Assembly (NCBI GenBank): GCA_021405325.1
Contig: QWII01000102.1
Location: 1 to 58,891, forward strand
Direction of reading: 5' to 3'
DNA from: Caldilinea sp. CFX5
GTDB lineage: Bacteria > Chloroflexota > Anaerolineae > Caldilineales > Caldilineaceae
Length of the DNA stretch: 58,891 nt
A program made the translations under genes and the position numbers. Shown here piece by piece: positions 28,039 through 36,772 of the stretch (positions are counted from its first letter, which is position 1; each line of letters starts with the position of its first letter). Under the pieces are notes generated by a model, which made no database searches, had not been told where the DNA came from, and saw only the letters and a program-made list of their open reading frames with translations.

Positions 28039-28689
28039 ATGACAATGGCGCTACCTACTGTATATGTACCCCAGGTGACAACCGACTGGAATGCCGGCGC
28101 TGACCCATTTCACTGGGATTGGTCAAAGGCTGTGACCTTATCCCCCTTGCTGCTGGCCGACGGTTCTGGCCCGGCGCAGCAACAGACCGTGACCCGTGTT
28201 TGCTATCACCGCCAAATGCTTTTTGTGCGCTTTGATTGCACCGACAGCGACATCTGGGGCACCTACACCCAGCGGGACGACCCTATCTACGACGAGGAGG
28301 TTGTCGAAATTTTTATCGCTCCCGGTGACGCGACGCCGGTCGATTATTATGAATTTGAGGTCAGCCCCAACGGCGTTTTGTTGGAAGTGTTGGCCCACAA
28401 CCCAACCGGGGATCGCGCCCAGATGCAACTCGATTTCACCTGGGACTGCGCCGGTTTACAGTGGGCAGCCCAGCGTGATGACGCTAATAATCAGTGGCGC
28501 GTCATTTATGCCCTTCCTTGGGCCTCCATCGGCGCACCGGGTGAACTGCCGACCCGCTGGCGCGCCAACTTCTACCGCATTGACCGCCCCCGCAACGCCG
28601 AACCGGAATTTAGCTGCTGGTCGCCCACCATGATCGACCCCGCCGATTTTCATCGTCCCAGTTACTTTGGCTTGCTTGTACTGCAATAA
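28039..28689 (+). CDS. carbohydrate-binding family 9-like protein
   Basis: About 216 residues with the CBM9-like/DOMON sandwich: VTTDWNAGADPFHWDWSKA at the start, VTRVCYHRQMLFVRFDCTD, then DDPIYDEEVVEIFIAPG and YYEFEVSPNGVLLE, ending RANFYRIDRP and CWSPTMIDPADFHRPSYFG. There is no signal peptide, so it may act on carbohydrate or lactone intermediates inside the cell. Its position between two sugar-acid enzymes supports that. The ATG at 28039 follows GAAGGG; longer in-frame sequence is only the hairpin. Confidence 0.85.
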   Translation: MTMALPTVYVPQVTTDWNAGADPFHWDWSKAVTLSPLLLADGSGPAQQQTVTRVCYHRQMLFVRFDCTDSDIWGTYTQRDDPIYDEEVVEIFIAPGDATPVDYYEFEVSPNGVLLEVLAHNPTGDRAQMQLDFTWDCAGLQWAAQRDDANNQWRVIYALPWASIGAPGELPTRWRANFYRIDRPRNAEPEFSCWSPTMIDPADFHRPSYFGLLVLQ

Positions 28690-28703
28690 GCAGTCCGACC
28701 AGA

Positions 28704-28769
28704 AGGTGCGTTGCACGGGTCAGGCGACGATGCTATCCCGTGCGTGTTTGTGACCCGTGCAATGCACGC
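28704..28769. repeat. hairpin (family C) after the CBM9-like gene
   Basis: GGTGCGTTGCACGGGTCA (from 28704) pairs with TGACCCGTGCAATGCACGC (28750-28769) with one mismatch and a small asymmetry. The same arm wording occurs at 30964-31029. Confidence 0.85.
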
Positions 28770-28817
28770 TCCTTGCCGATGTTCATCCCCACCAGAAATG
28801 CCCCTCGCGCAAGTCAA

Positions 28818-28846
28818 TTGACGGAACCCCACGGCTGGTATACACT
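28818..28846 (+). promoter_or_regulatory. promoter of the second enolase-superfamily gene
   Basis: TTGACG (28818-28823), a 17-bp spacer, then TACACT (28841-28846). It gives a leader of about 57 bases and supports the ATG at 28910 over the earlier in-frame start at 28757. Confidence 0.65.
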
Positions 28847-28909
28847 ATACCCTATCGCAACGAAAGCCAACCCAATCATTATGTCTATTCTAGCAAAGGA
28901 AACAGCGTC

Positions 28910-30067
28910 ATGACGCGCGAGCTAAAAATCACCCGCATTACCGTCACCACCTATCGCCACGAGATTATCGACATGGCGATGGAGGAGAAGTTGGGCTTTG
29001 ATGTTGTTTATCAGCCCGGCAGTCGTTTGCCCACCACCGGCAGCATTCTGACCATTGAAACCAATGGCGGCGTCAGCGGTCAAACCCCCGGCAGCGTTGA
29101 TGAACGCGCCGCCCGCTATCTGCTGGGGCGCAATCCCTTGCAGCGGGAGATCATCTGGCATGATCTCAAACGGGCGCGGCGTAGCGCCGATGGTACGCCA
29201 CCCGGTGCGGTGGACATCGCCCTGTGGGATATTGCCGGCAAGCTCTACGCAACGCCGATCTATGAGTTGCTGGGTGGCTGGCGCAAAACGTTGCCTGCCT
29301 ATGCCAGTACTTACCACGGCGACGAAAATGGCGGTCTCACCACGGCGGCTGATTATGGCGAATTTGCCCTGCGCTGTAAAGAGGAATTTGGCTACCCGGC
29401 CTTTAAGATCCACGGCTGGATCGGCGGCCCGATTGACCGTGAGGTGGAAGCGGTCCTGGCCATTCGGGCTGCCGTCGGCGAAAAGATGGCGTTGATGCTC
29501 GACCCCGCCGGCGCTTTCAACACCTTTGATGATGTCCTCAAGGTGGGCAAGGCGTGCGATGAGGCCAACTATATGTGGTATGAAGACGCCTTCCGTGGCG
29601 GTGGTTTTTCCCGCTTTGCTCATGTTAAATTGCGCGACTTTATCAAGACGCCGCTGCTCATGGGGGAACATGTGCGTGGACTGGAAGCCAAAGCCGACAC
29701 CATCTATGCCGGTGCGACGGACTATGTGCGCGCCAACGCCAATGTCGATGGCGGCATCACCGGCGTGATGAAGATCGCCGCGCTGGCCGAAGCGCATGGG
29801 CTGGATGTGGAGTTGCACGGCGGTGGCCTGGCCCACCGTCATATCATGGCGTCGTTGCGCAACACCAACTATTATGAATTGGGTCTCGTCCATCCCGATG
29901 TGCCGCACACCAAAGCCCCCATCTATCCGGAACGGCGCTGGCTCGACGAACTGAATTCGGTCGATGCCAACGGTTGCGTCGCCGTACCAGAGGGGCCAGG
30001 GCTGGGGGTGGCATTAGATTGGGATTATATCAACGCCCATAAAACGGGCGAGGTCATTTACGAATAA
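28910..30067 (+). CDS. mandelate racemase/muconate lactonizing enzyme family protein
   Basis: About 385 residues, enolase superfamily. Metal ligands are Asp198 (LMLDPAG), Glu225 (MWYEDAF) and Glu253 (MGEHVRG). Possible catalytic bases are Lys166/His168 (AFKIHG) and His303 (VELHGGG). It is a second enzyme of the superfamily, 986 bases from the first, and is not close to it in wording, so the two probably act on different acids. The gene opens an apparent operon with the PhyH gene at 30105. The start is chosen by AAAGGAAA and the promoter at 28818. Confidence 0.87.
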   Translation: MTRELKITRITVTTYRHEIIDMAMEEKLGFDVVYQPGSRLPTTGSILTIETNGGVSGQTPGSVDERAARYLLGRNPLQREIIWHDLKRARRSADGTPPGAVDIALWDIAGKLYATPIYELLGGWRKTLPAYASTYHGDENGGLTTAADYGEFALRCKEEFGYPAFKIHGWIGGPIDREVEAVLAIRAAVGEKMALMLDPAGAFNTFDDVLKVGKACDEANYMWYEDAFRGGGFSRFAHVKLRDFIKTPLLMGEHVRGLEAKADTIYAGATDYVRANANVDGGITGVMKIAALAEAHGLDVELHGGGLAHRHIMASLRNTNYYELGLVHPDVPHTKAPIYPERRWLDELNSVDANGCVAVPEGPGLGVALDWDYINAHKTGEVIYE

Positions 30068-30104
30068 CAATTTGGTGATTGGTTATTTACAGAGGAGGCA
30101 AGCA

Positions 30105-30950
30105 ATGCAGAGTGCAGATATGGCGCTAACTGAACAACAACATAATTTTTTCAACACCTTTGGCTATCTTGGGTTTCCCGGTTTGTTAGCGGATCGAGCG
30201 GCGGAGATTGAGGCGGCCTTTGAAGGCGTCTGGGGTGGGCGCGGCGGCGGTCACAACGGCAAGCCGCATGACGGCACGGCTCGCTCTTGTATTGTGCCCT
30301 TTATTGACCAGAGTGAAGCGCTTTCGTCGCTGCTCGACGACCCGCGCATCCACGGCATTGCCACCAGTCTGCTGGGCGACGATTTCAACTACATGGGCAG
30401 CGACGGCAACTACTACGTGGGCGACACCCGCTGGCACTCGGATGGCTGGCACCCGCAGACGTTGCACATCAAGATCGCTTTCTATCTCGACCCACTGACC
30501 CGTGATACTGGCGCGTTGCGCGTCATCCCCGGCAGCCACCGCCTGGGCGATCACTTTGCTGATGGGTTGCAAAAACAGGTCCGCCAGAGTGCCGACCTCT
30601 GGGGCATTGACGGCAAAGATGTGCCGGCCATTGCGCTGGAAACCAAACCCGGTGACATCCTGATCTTCAATCACAACACCAAACATGCAGCCTTTGGCGG
30701 TGGCAAAGCGCGCCGGATGTTTACCATCAATCTCTGTCAACGCTATCCTGAAGAACGCATCCAAGAGTTGCGTGACTACGTCAGCGGCGCAGCCCGCTTC
30801 TGGATCGAACGGGTCTATGGCCCGGCCATGGTGCGCACGGCTGGCCCGCAGCGGCAACGCCACCTGGAGCAGGTGATGGCGAATGACGGTCATCTGGCCG
30901 AACTGTCCCGCAAGGCGCGGGAGACGATGCCGGAACCGTCGCGTGGTTAA
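30105..30950 (+). CDS. phytanoyl-CoA dioxygenase (PhyH)-family oxygenase
   Basis: About 281 residues. The Fe(II) ligands are visible as His111-x-Asp113 (RWHSDGWHP) and a distal His, probably His194 (NTKHAAFGGG), with an Arg nearby for 2-oxoglutarate (KARRMF). IPGSHR is a family mark. Such enzymes hydroxylate small metabolites using 2-oxoglutarate and O2. AGAGGAGG lies ahead of ATG 30105. It follows the enolase-superfamily gene by 37 bases and probably shares its transcript and pathway. Confidence 0.87.
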   Translation: MQSADMALTEQQHNFFNTFGYLGFPGLLADRAAEIEAAFEGVWGGRGGGHNGKPHDGTARSCIVPFIDQSEALSSLLDDPRIHGIATSLLGDDFNYMGSDGNYYVGDTRWHSDGWHPQTLHIKIAFYLDPLTRDTGALRVIPGSHRLGDHFADGLQKQVRQSADLWGIDGKDVPAIALETKPGDILIFNHNTKHAAFGGGKARRMFTINLCQRYPEERIQELRDYVSGAARFWIERVYGPAMVRTAGPQRQRHLEQVMANDGHLAELSRKARETMPEPSRG

Positions 30951-30963
30951 TAACCCTATAAAG

Positions 30964-31029
30964 AGGTGCGTTGCACGGATTACAGATGTTCACACGACAG
31001 CAGCGTTGACTGACCCGTGCAACGCACCT
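30964..31029. repeat. hairpin (family C) after the PhyH gene
   Basis: AGGTGCGTTGCACGG (30964-30978) pairs exactly with CCGTGCAACGCACCT (31015-31029). It lies just before the promoter of the second lacI gene. Confidence 0.88.
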
Positions 31030-31053
31030 TCTGATCAAAGGTCAAAAAACCAT

Positions 31054-31082
31054 TTGACAAGCAAAATTGAGTATGCTACGAT
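31054..31082 (+). promoter_or_regulatory. promoter of LacI regulator 2
   Basis: TTGACA (31054-31059), a 17-bp spacer, and TACGAT (31077-31082). The palindrome at 31081-31109 begins in its -10 box. Confidence 0.75.
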
Positions 31083-31109
31083 GACAACGGTGTCTGACAC
31101 CGTTGTCAT
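31081..31109. promoter_or_regulatory. two overlapping LacI-type operator sites
   Basis: A 29-bp perfect inverted repeat centred on base 31095. It contains TGACAACGGTGTCT (31082-31095) and TGACACCGTTGTCA (31095-31108); the second matches TGnnAnCGnTnnCA exactly and the first in all but the last base. It covers the -10 and start region, as an autoregulatory operator would. A simple leader hairpin is the alternative. Confidence 0.65.
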
Positions 31110-31148
31110 TTTGCTTCCAAGTTCTTGTAACCAATAGCGTATACTTTT

Positions 31149-32180
31149 GTGCCGACCATTCGTGATATTGCCAACAAAGCAGGCGTTTCGATCAAGACCG
31201 TCTCCCGGGTTCTCAACAAAGAACCGATGGTGGGTCAGGCGACCTATGCACGCGTGATCAGCGTGATGGATGAACTGGGCTATGTCCCCAACATTCTGGC
31301 GCAGCGGTTGGCGCGTGGGCGCGCCAATGTGATTGGGCTGCTCTGTCACAATACCCGGTCGGCTTATGTCCATGATGTCTTAAGTGGCGCGTTGGAAAGT
31401 GCGCGCCCACGGGGCTATGGTGTGGTGACGATCCTGGTTGACCCCGATCAAGCCGAGGATCAAGCAGAGTTGCTGCACATGGCGGTGCAACAGCGGGTCG
31501 ATGGCTATCTTTTCACCCCGCCCTGTGACAATCTGCCGACCGTGCTGGCCCAACTGCACCAGCGCAATCTGCCCTTTGTTCGGCTCACGCCCCAGGACCG
31601 CACGTTGCCGCTCCCCTATGTAGCGGCTACCGACGAGCAAGGGGCGCGGGTGCTGACCGAACATTTGCTGCAATTGGGCCATCGCCGCATTGGTTTTGTC
31701 ATGGGCCATGCTGTGCATTATGCCACGCACGACCGATTGGCCGGCTATGTTGCCGCCTTACAGGCGTATGGCATCCCGCAGGATGAAACTTTGATCTGTC
31801 CCGGCGACTGGCGCTTTGCCGCGGGCGTCGCCGCGGCCGAACGGTTGTTGGCCTTGACACCCCGCCCCACGGCGATCTTTGCCAGCAATGATGAAATGGC
31901 TGCCGGTGTGTTACAAGTGGCCCACCGTCAGGGGCTGCGTCTGCCTCAGGAACTCTCGGTTGTCGGCTTTGATGATGTGCCATTGGCGGCACAACTCTGG
32001 CCACCGCTGACTACCGTGCGCCAACCGATTCAAGAGATTGCCAAATTGGCGACGGCGTTATTGATCGATATGCTGGAGGACAAACCGCCGCTCCAGCGTG
32101 CTTTTGAATTACCAACAACTCTGGTCTTGCGCGAATCGACCTGTGTACATACTGCTCTTGCAAATCCGAATCGTTGCTGA
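31149..32180 (+). CDS. LacI-family transcriptional regulator 2
   Basis: A 343-residue LacI-type repressor starting at a GTG: TIRDIANKAGVSIKTVSRVLN is the HTH with hinge, and the sensor domain shows NVIGLLCHNTRSAYVHDVLSG, YVAATDEQGARVLTEHLLQLGHRRIGF and SVVGFDDVPLAAQLWPPLTTV. It is 12 bases upstream of permease genes of ABC importer 2, so it probably controls them and itself. Confidence 0.93.
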   Translation: MPTIRDIANKAGVSIKTVSRVLNKEPMVGQATYARVISVMDELGYVPNILAQRLARGRANVIGLLCHNTRSAYVHDVLSGALESARPRGYGVVTILVDPDQAEDQAELLHMAVQQRVDGYLFTPPCDNLPTVLAQLHQRNLPFVRLTPQDRTLPLPYVAATDEQGARVLTEHLLQLGHRRIGFVMGHAVHYATHDRLAGYVAALQAYGIPQDETLICPGDWRFAAGVAAAERLLALTPRPTAIFASNDEMAAGVLQVAHRQGLRLPQELSVVGFDDVPLAAQLWPPLTTVRQPIQEIAKLATALLIDMLEDKPPLQRAFELPTTLVLRESTCVHTALANPNRC

Positions 32181-32192
32181 CGTGAGGAGATT

Positions 32193-33134
32193 ATGGCGCT
32201 AACCATCTCGAAAGAAAAGATCGGCGTACAAAAAGGGGCGAAGCGGGTTTCCCGCCTCAAACGCACCGAAGCGTGGGAGGGGCGGCTCTTTGCCCTGCCC
32301 TTTATTCTGGGCTTTCTCCTCTGGTGGGCCTATCCGTTGGGCTATTCGATCTATCTGGTCTTCCATTCGTGGGATCTGCTGTCGCCGCCGGAGTTTGTCG
32401 GGTTGGCGAATCTCCAAGAGTTGTGGGCTGATGAACAGGTGAGCCTCTCGCTCTATAACTCTGCCTATTTCACCTTTGTGGGCGTGCCGCTGCAATTGCT
32501 TATCGCCCTGCTCTTTGCCCTGGCGCTCAATACCAAAATTCGCGGTCTCCCCTTCTATCGCACGCTGCTTTACCTACCGGCCATGACGCCGATTGTCGCC
32601 AGCGCTGTGGTCTGGATGCAGATTCTCCACCCTGAATTTGGCATTCTCAACCATTTTCTGGGCAAATTTGGCATCGAACCGATCAACTGGCTCTTTGAAC
32701 CGGCGGCGGCCAAACCGGCCTTTATCCTGATGACGCTCTGGGTGGTCGGGCCACAGATGGTTATCTTTCTGGCCGGGTTGCAAGGGGTGCCGACCAACCT
32801 CTATGAGGCGGCTGAGATCGATGGGGCCAACAACGGTCAGCAATTTTGGTACATCACCCTGCCGATGATCTCGTCGGTGATCTTCTTTAACCTGGTGGTG
32901 GGGATTATTGCCAGCTTCCAGGTCTTTACCACGGCATTTATCATGACCCAGGGCGGGCCGCAAAATGCGACGCTCTTTGTGGTGCTTTACCTCTACCGCA
33001 ATGGCTTTCAATATTTCAAGATGGGTTATGCCTCGGCGATTGCCTGGATGTTGTTTGCCATCATTGTCTTTTTTACCATAGTGCAATTCCGACTGGCTAG
33101 CCGGTGGGTCTATGAAGAGGGGGGAAGTCGGTAA
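32193..33134 (+). CDS. sugar ABC transporter permease 3 (MalF/UgpA type)
   Basis: A 313-residue permease with a polar 30-residue N-terminus and six membrane segments beginning FALPFILGFLLWWAYPLG. The EAA loop is YEAAEIDGANNGQQFWYITL. Its wording is similar to the permease at 7493, so the two importers are related. It pairs with the product of 33201. TGAGGAG lies upstream. Confidence 0.92.
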   Translation: MALTISKEKIGVQKGAKRVSRLKRTEAWEGRLFALPFILGFLLWWAYPLGYSIYLVFHSWDLLSPPEFVGLANLQELWADEQVSLSLYNSAYFTFVGVPLQLLIALLFALALNTKIRGLPFYRTLLYLPAMTPIVASAVVWMQILHPEFGILNHFLGKFGIEPINWLFEPAAAKPAFILMTLWVVGPQMVIFLAGLQGVPTNLYEAAEIDGANNGQQFWYITLPMISSVIFFNLVVGIIASFQVFTTAFIMTQGGPQNATLFVVLYLYRNGFQYFKMGYASAIAWMLFAIIVFFTIVQFRLASRWVYEEGGSR

Positions 33135-33200
33135 AAAATAGTTAATGGAGAATTGAAAATTGTTAATGGTTAATGGGTGATGTACGTAGGGGGAACGGAG
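33135..33200. repeat. single-arm low-complexity stretch between permease genes
   Basis: AT-rich words TTAATGG, GAATTGAAAATTG and TTAATGGTTAATGGG without a matching inverted arm. It looks like half of a hairpin element of the type seen elsewhere in the window. Confidence 0.5.
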
Positions 33201-34079
33201 ATGGCTATCAAGACGCAGAAAGGTCGGACAGCGCAGGTTAGGGTGGGGCATTTGCTGCTCCATGCCTTGTTGATGCTGCTGGGGCTGCTTTATATGGTGC
33301 CGCTGTTGTGGGTGCTTTCGACCTCGTTTAAGGCGGAGAACAAGGTCTTTACCTTTCCGATTCAGTGGATTCCCAATCCTTTTATCTGGCAGAACTATCA
33401 ACAGTTGTTGACGCTGTTGGAATTTTCGGGCATACCGGCCATTTTGTTCTTTTTTCAGAACACCTTGATTGTCGCCATCTTTGCCACGTTGGGAACGGTG
33501 ATTAGCAGTGTGCTGGTCGCCTATAGCTTTTCGCGGCTCCAGTGGCCGGAGCGCAACTTTTTCTTTAGCATGAGCCTGGCGACCATGATGTTGCCGGGGG
33601 TGGTGATCATCATTCCGACCTTTTTGCTCTTCCGCGATCTGGCCTGGCTCGATACGCTCAAGCCGTTGATCGTCCCCTTCTGGTTTGCGGTGCAGGGCTT
33701 TTATGTCTTTCTGCTGCGCCAATTTTTTCTTACCTTGCCGGTGGAGTTGGAAGAAGCCGCGCGTATCGATGGGGCCGGCAGCTTTCGCATTCTCTGGCAG
33801 ATCATTGTGCCGCTCTCCGGCCCGGCCTTGATCACAGTGACGATCTTTTCCTTTTTGCAACATTACAATGAATTTTTGGGGCCACTCTTGTATCTCAACA
33901 CGGTGGAAAAATTCCCGATGGCGTTGGGCTTGCGCATGTTCCAGGGGCGCTATGGCACCAACTGGCCGATTTTGATGGCAGCGACGGCGGTCTTTATTGT
34001 GCCGACCATCTTTGTCTTTCTGGCTGCCCAACGCCATTTTATCCGCGGCATTCATCTGACGGGCCTGGCCGGTCGCTAG
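33201..34079 (+). CDS. sugar ABC transporter permease 4 (MalG/UgpE type)
   Basis: About 292 residues, six membrane segments. The typical STSFKAENKVFTFPIQWIPN piece follows the first segment, and the EAA loop is LEEAARIDGAGSFRILWQII. It ends HFIRGIHLTGLAGR, as MalG-type permeases do. ATG 33201 follows GGGGGAACGGAG; an in-frame GTG at 33177 would add residues encoded by low-complexity DNA. Neither importer in this window has an ATPase gene, so a shared MsmK/UgpC-type ATPase elsewhere is likely. Confidence 0.92.
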   Translation: MAIKTQKGRTAQVRVGHLLLHALLMLLGLLYMVPLLWVLSTSFKAENKVFTFPIQWIPNPFIWQNYQQLLTLLEFSGIPAILFFFQNTLIVAIFATLGTVISSVLVAYSFSRLQWPERNFFFSMSLATMMLPGVVIIIPTFLLFRDLAWLDTLKPLIVPFWFAVQGFYVFLLRQFFLTLPVELEEAARIDGAGSFRILWQIIVPLSGPALITVTIFSFLQHYNEFLGPLLYLNTVEKFPMALGLRMFQGRYGTNWPILMAATAVFIVPTIFVFLAAQRHFIRGIHLTGLAGR

Positions 34080-34178
34080 AGTAGCGTAGGCAAACTACAG
34101 TGAATGGCTATGCCAAATTCGTTGTCGTTTTCTCGTTTATCGTTACCATAGACTGAAGATACAAAGGAGACAGCAGGT

Positions 34179-35535
34179 ATGGAACAACGTCAAACCCTTT
34201 CGCGGCGCAACTTTTTGAAAGTGACAGCGGCTGGTGCTGGTGTCACCGCCCTGAGCGGGCTATTGTCGGCTTGTTTGCCGACAGGTGGACCAGCGAGCAG
34301 TAGCGCTGGCGCACCGGGCGCGGCCGGGACAGAAGTTTCCTGGTATGAATGGGGCGATGTCCTCGACAAGGACATTGCCGACCGCTGCATTGCCGATTTC
34401 CAGGAAGCGCACCCGGATATTACGATCCGGCTCGAACAGTCGCCCACCGGTTATTATGACAAGTTGCAAACGGCTCTGGCCGGCGGTACGGCCGCGGACA
34501 TTATCAACAACCAGACCTGGCTCTTCCAAAGCTTTTCGGCCAAAGGCGTCTATGCGCAACTGGATGAGTTGCGCAGCCGGGACGACTACAACACCCCCTA
34601 TCCCGATGCCTGGGCCGATGTCTACCAAGCGCAGACCCAGTTCCGTGGCAACCCCTATGGCGTTCCCTGGAACATGAACGCAATGGTCATCTTCTATGCC
34701 AAAGCGCCCTTTGACAAGCTCGGCATCCCCTATCCCACCGATGACTGGACTTATGATGAATTTGTCGAACTGACTCAAAAGCTGACCGGCACAGTTGAAG
34801 GCGTGGAACAGTTCGGCTATCAGACCAATCCTTCCTACGAGCGGTTGGCCTGTTGGATGCGTCTCAATGGCGACAAGGAGTGGGATCAGGAAATTGAACC
34901 CAAGCAGGCGCTGTGGGATCAAGAGTACATCATGCAGATGATCAACTTCCAACTCTATCAGGCGATCAACGAATTTAAGGTCAGCCCGACGCCGGCAATG
35001 ATGGAAGGTGGTCTCAACCAGTTAGAGTCGGGCAATGTCGCCATGAAGATGGAAGGCCCCTGGTTCTTCCCCAAGATGGCCTGTGGCGAATGGTCTTGCA
35101 CCGATGAACAGAAGAAATCGGGGGGCGTACCCTTTGGCGTGGCGCAACTGCCCCTCTCGCCCGATGGCAAACGGGCGCACATGGTCTTTGGTCATGTCCT
35201 GTTGATGAATGCCAAGACCCAAAACGCCGACGGCGCAGAAGTACGTGGCCGCCTCCGGTCGCCAACCCGTGACACCCGAATTTAACGAGAAGTTGTGGGT
35301 GCCGGCGACCAAAGAGAAGTGGGGCTTGGAGGAGTTGCAACCCTTTATTGACGCCTTCCAAACTGGCGTCCTCCATGTGGCCGGCGAAGTCGATGACCGC
35401 CTGATCACCAATGAAGTCTTTGGCCCCGCCCGCGACAAGATGATCGCCGGTGAAGCCGATGCGCTCACGGTGGTGCCGGAAATGAACGCCGCCATTCAAA
35501 AATTGTTGGATGACTACTGGGCGAAAAAAGCCTGA
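34179..35535 (+). CDS. sugar ABC transporter solute-binding lipoprotein 2, broken by a frameshift
   Basis: A family-1 binding protein with an ideal Tat signal (SRRNFLK, residues 8-14) and lipobox LLSAC with Cys32. The first frame ends at 35285 after reading out of homology (GAEVRGRLRSPT). The rest continues in the next frame: QKYVAASGRQPVTPEFNEKL to the stop at 35535. Skipping one base at about 35232-35233 (in GACGGCGCAG) restores a 451-residue protein of normal length. This is either a recent mutation or a sequencing error; the downstream half is intact with no other stops, which favours an error or a very recent event. Confidence 0.85.
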
Positions 35536-35551
35536 TTGGGTATGTGGTAAA

Positions 35552-35641
35552 ACACAACAACGGATTTAGGAAGCAGCGGATTTTTATATGCCTGCGCAAG
35601 TAGCGCATGTAAATCCGTTCCCGCCTAAATCCGTTGTTGTG
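35552..35641. repeat. hairpin (family B) after binding protein 2
   Basis: ACACAACAACGGATTTAGG (from 35552) pairs exactly with CCTAAATCCGTTGTTGTGT (to 35641), and a further AAATCC/GGATTT pair lies inside. It shares its outer arm with 9313-9431. Confidence 0.9.
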
Positions 35642-35668
35642 TCCTGTTTGCAATGAAAGAGAATAAGA

Positions 35669-36700
35669 ATGCTACCGGAACTCAAACATCCCAAAATTAA
35701 TTGGTATCGCACGCCAATTGACCGCGAGCTATTGGCGGAACTCAATCAACGTAGTGACTTTTGGGGGATGCTGCAAACGCTCGGCCATTTGGGCCTGCTG
35801 ACCCTAACCGGCGCGGCTGCCTTTTATGCGGCGGCTAATTTACCGGTTTGGGTGCTACTGCTGGTGCTTTTTGTGCATGGCACCTTTTATGCCTTTTTGC
35901 TCAATGGCTTTCACGAGTTATGTCACAGTACGGTCTTTAAGACCAAATGGCTCAACACCTTCTTTCTCTATGTCTTCAGTTTCTTAGGCAGTTTTAACCA
36001 TGTTCTCTTTTGGACCAGCCATCAGGAACATCATAAATACACCTTGCACCCGCCCGATGATCTAGAGGTGATGTTGCCCTTCAAAATCAGCTACGAAGGC
36101 TTTTGGAAAAGCGCTTTTGCCAATCCATGGGGCTTCTACCAACGGATCAAAGGGGTGATCCGCCTGACGCAAGGGCGGCTGGAGGGTGATTGGGAAAACA
36201 TTCTCTTCCCGCCAACCGAGACTGACAAGCGTCGCCGCCTCTTTGGCTGGTCGCGTTTCTTGTTGATTGGTCATGCACTGCTCGTGGTGGTTTCGCTGGC
36301 ACTCTGGCTTTGGCTCGGCTACAATCTCTGGTTGCTGCCGGTGCTGATTACCATCGCTCCCTTCTACGGCGGCTGGTTGCTCTTTTTATGCAACAATACC
36401 CAACATGTGGGGCTGCAAGACAACGTGAATGATTTCCGCCTTTGCACCCGCACCTTTCTGGTCAATCCTTTTGTCCAGTTCCTCTACTGGCACATGAACT
36501 ATCACATTGAACACCACATGTACGCCGCCGTTCCTTGTTACAAGCTGGGCAAATTGCACCGCGCTATCCAACACGATCTGCCCCCGACGCCGGTCGGCAT
36601 CATCGCCACCTGGCAGGAGATCATCCCGATTGTCCAGAAGCAGAATGTCGATCCGACTTATCAGTATGTGCCGCCGGTGCCGTCGCCCGCCGCAGCCTGA
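35669..36700 (+). CDS. fatty acid desaturase-family membrane enzyme
   Basis: A 343-residue membrane protein with the three di-iron histidine boxes: HELCH (82-86), HQEHH (118-122) and HIEHH (279-283), plus NTQHV near 250. Four membrane-spanning stretches flank them. The enzyme would introduce a double bond or hydroxyl group into an acyl chain or related lipid, using O2. It sits inside the sugar-acid island without obvious pathway links, so it may be an independent gene with its own leader. Confidence 0.88.
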   Translation: MLPELKHPKINWYRTPIDRELLAELNQRSDFWGMLQTLGHLGLLTLTGAAAFYAAANLPVWVLLLVLFVHGTFYAFLLNGFHELCHSTVFKTKWLNTFFLYVFSFLGSFNHVLFWTSHQEHHKYTLHPPDDLEVMLPFKISYEGFWKSAFANPWGFYQRIKGVIRLTQGRLEGDWENILFPPTETDKRRRLFGWSRFLLIGHALLVVVSLALWLWLGYNLWLLPVLITIAPFYGGWLLFLCNNTQHVGLQDNVNDFRLCTRTFLVNPFVQFLYWHMNYHIEHHMYAAVPCYKLGKLHRAIQHDLPPTPVGIIATWQEIIPIVQKQNVDPTYQYVPPVPSPAAA

Positions 36701-36711
36701 CAAGGTGACAG

Positions 36712-36759
36712 GAAGACAAGAAGACAAGAAGACAAGAAGACAAGAAGACAAGAAGACAG
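36712..36759 (+). repeat. 8-bp tandem repeat (GAAGACAA) before the Gfo/Idh/MocA gene
   Basis: Five exact copies of GAAGACAA (36712-36751) are followed by one variant copy GAAGACAG. The array ends 13 bases before the start codon at 36773, so copy-number change would shift the distance between any promoter and the ribosome site. Confidence 0.92.
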
Positions 36760-36772
36760 GAAGTAGCGGGAG

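Noticed and set aside
28922..29908. Minus-strand frame opposite the enolase-superfamily gene
   Set aside because: Shadow of a real gene; no start signal or homology.
32574..34055. Long minus-strand frame opposite the permease genes
   Set aside because: It is antisense to two clear ABC permeases and its product is rich in His, Gln and Arg, as shadows of membrane genes are.
35225..35240. Programmed frameshift in the solute-binding protein
   Set aside because: No slippery run, stimulatory structure or family precedent is seen; mutation or sequencing error is simpler.
35209..35535. Separate small gene at the end of the solute-binding protein
   Set aside because: Its product continues the C-terminal part of the binding protein in the next frame, so it belongs to the same gene with a frameshift.
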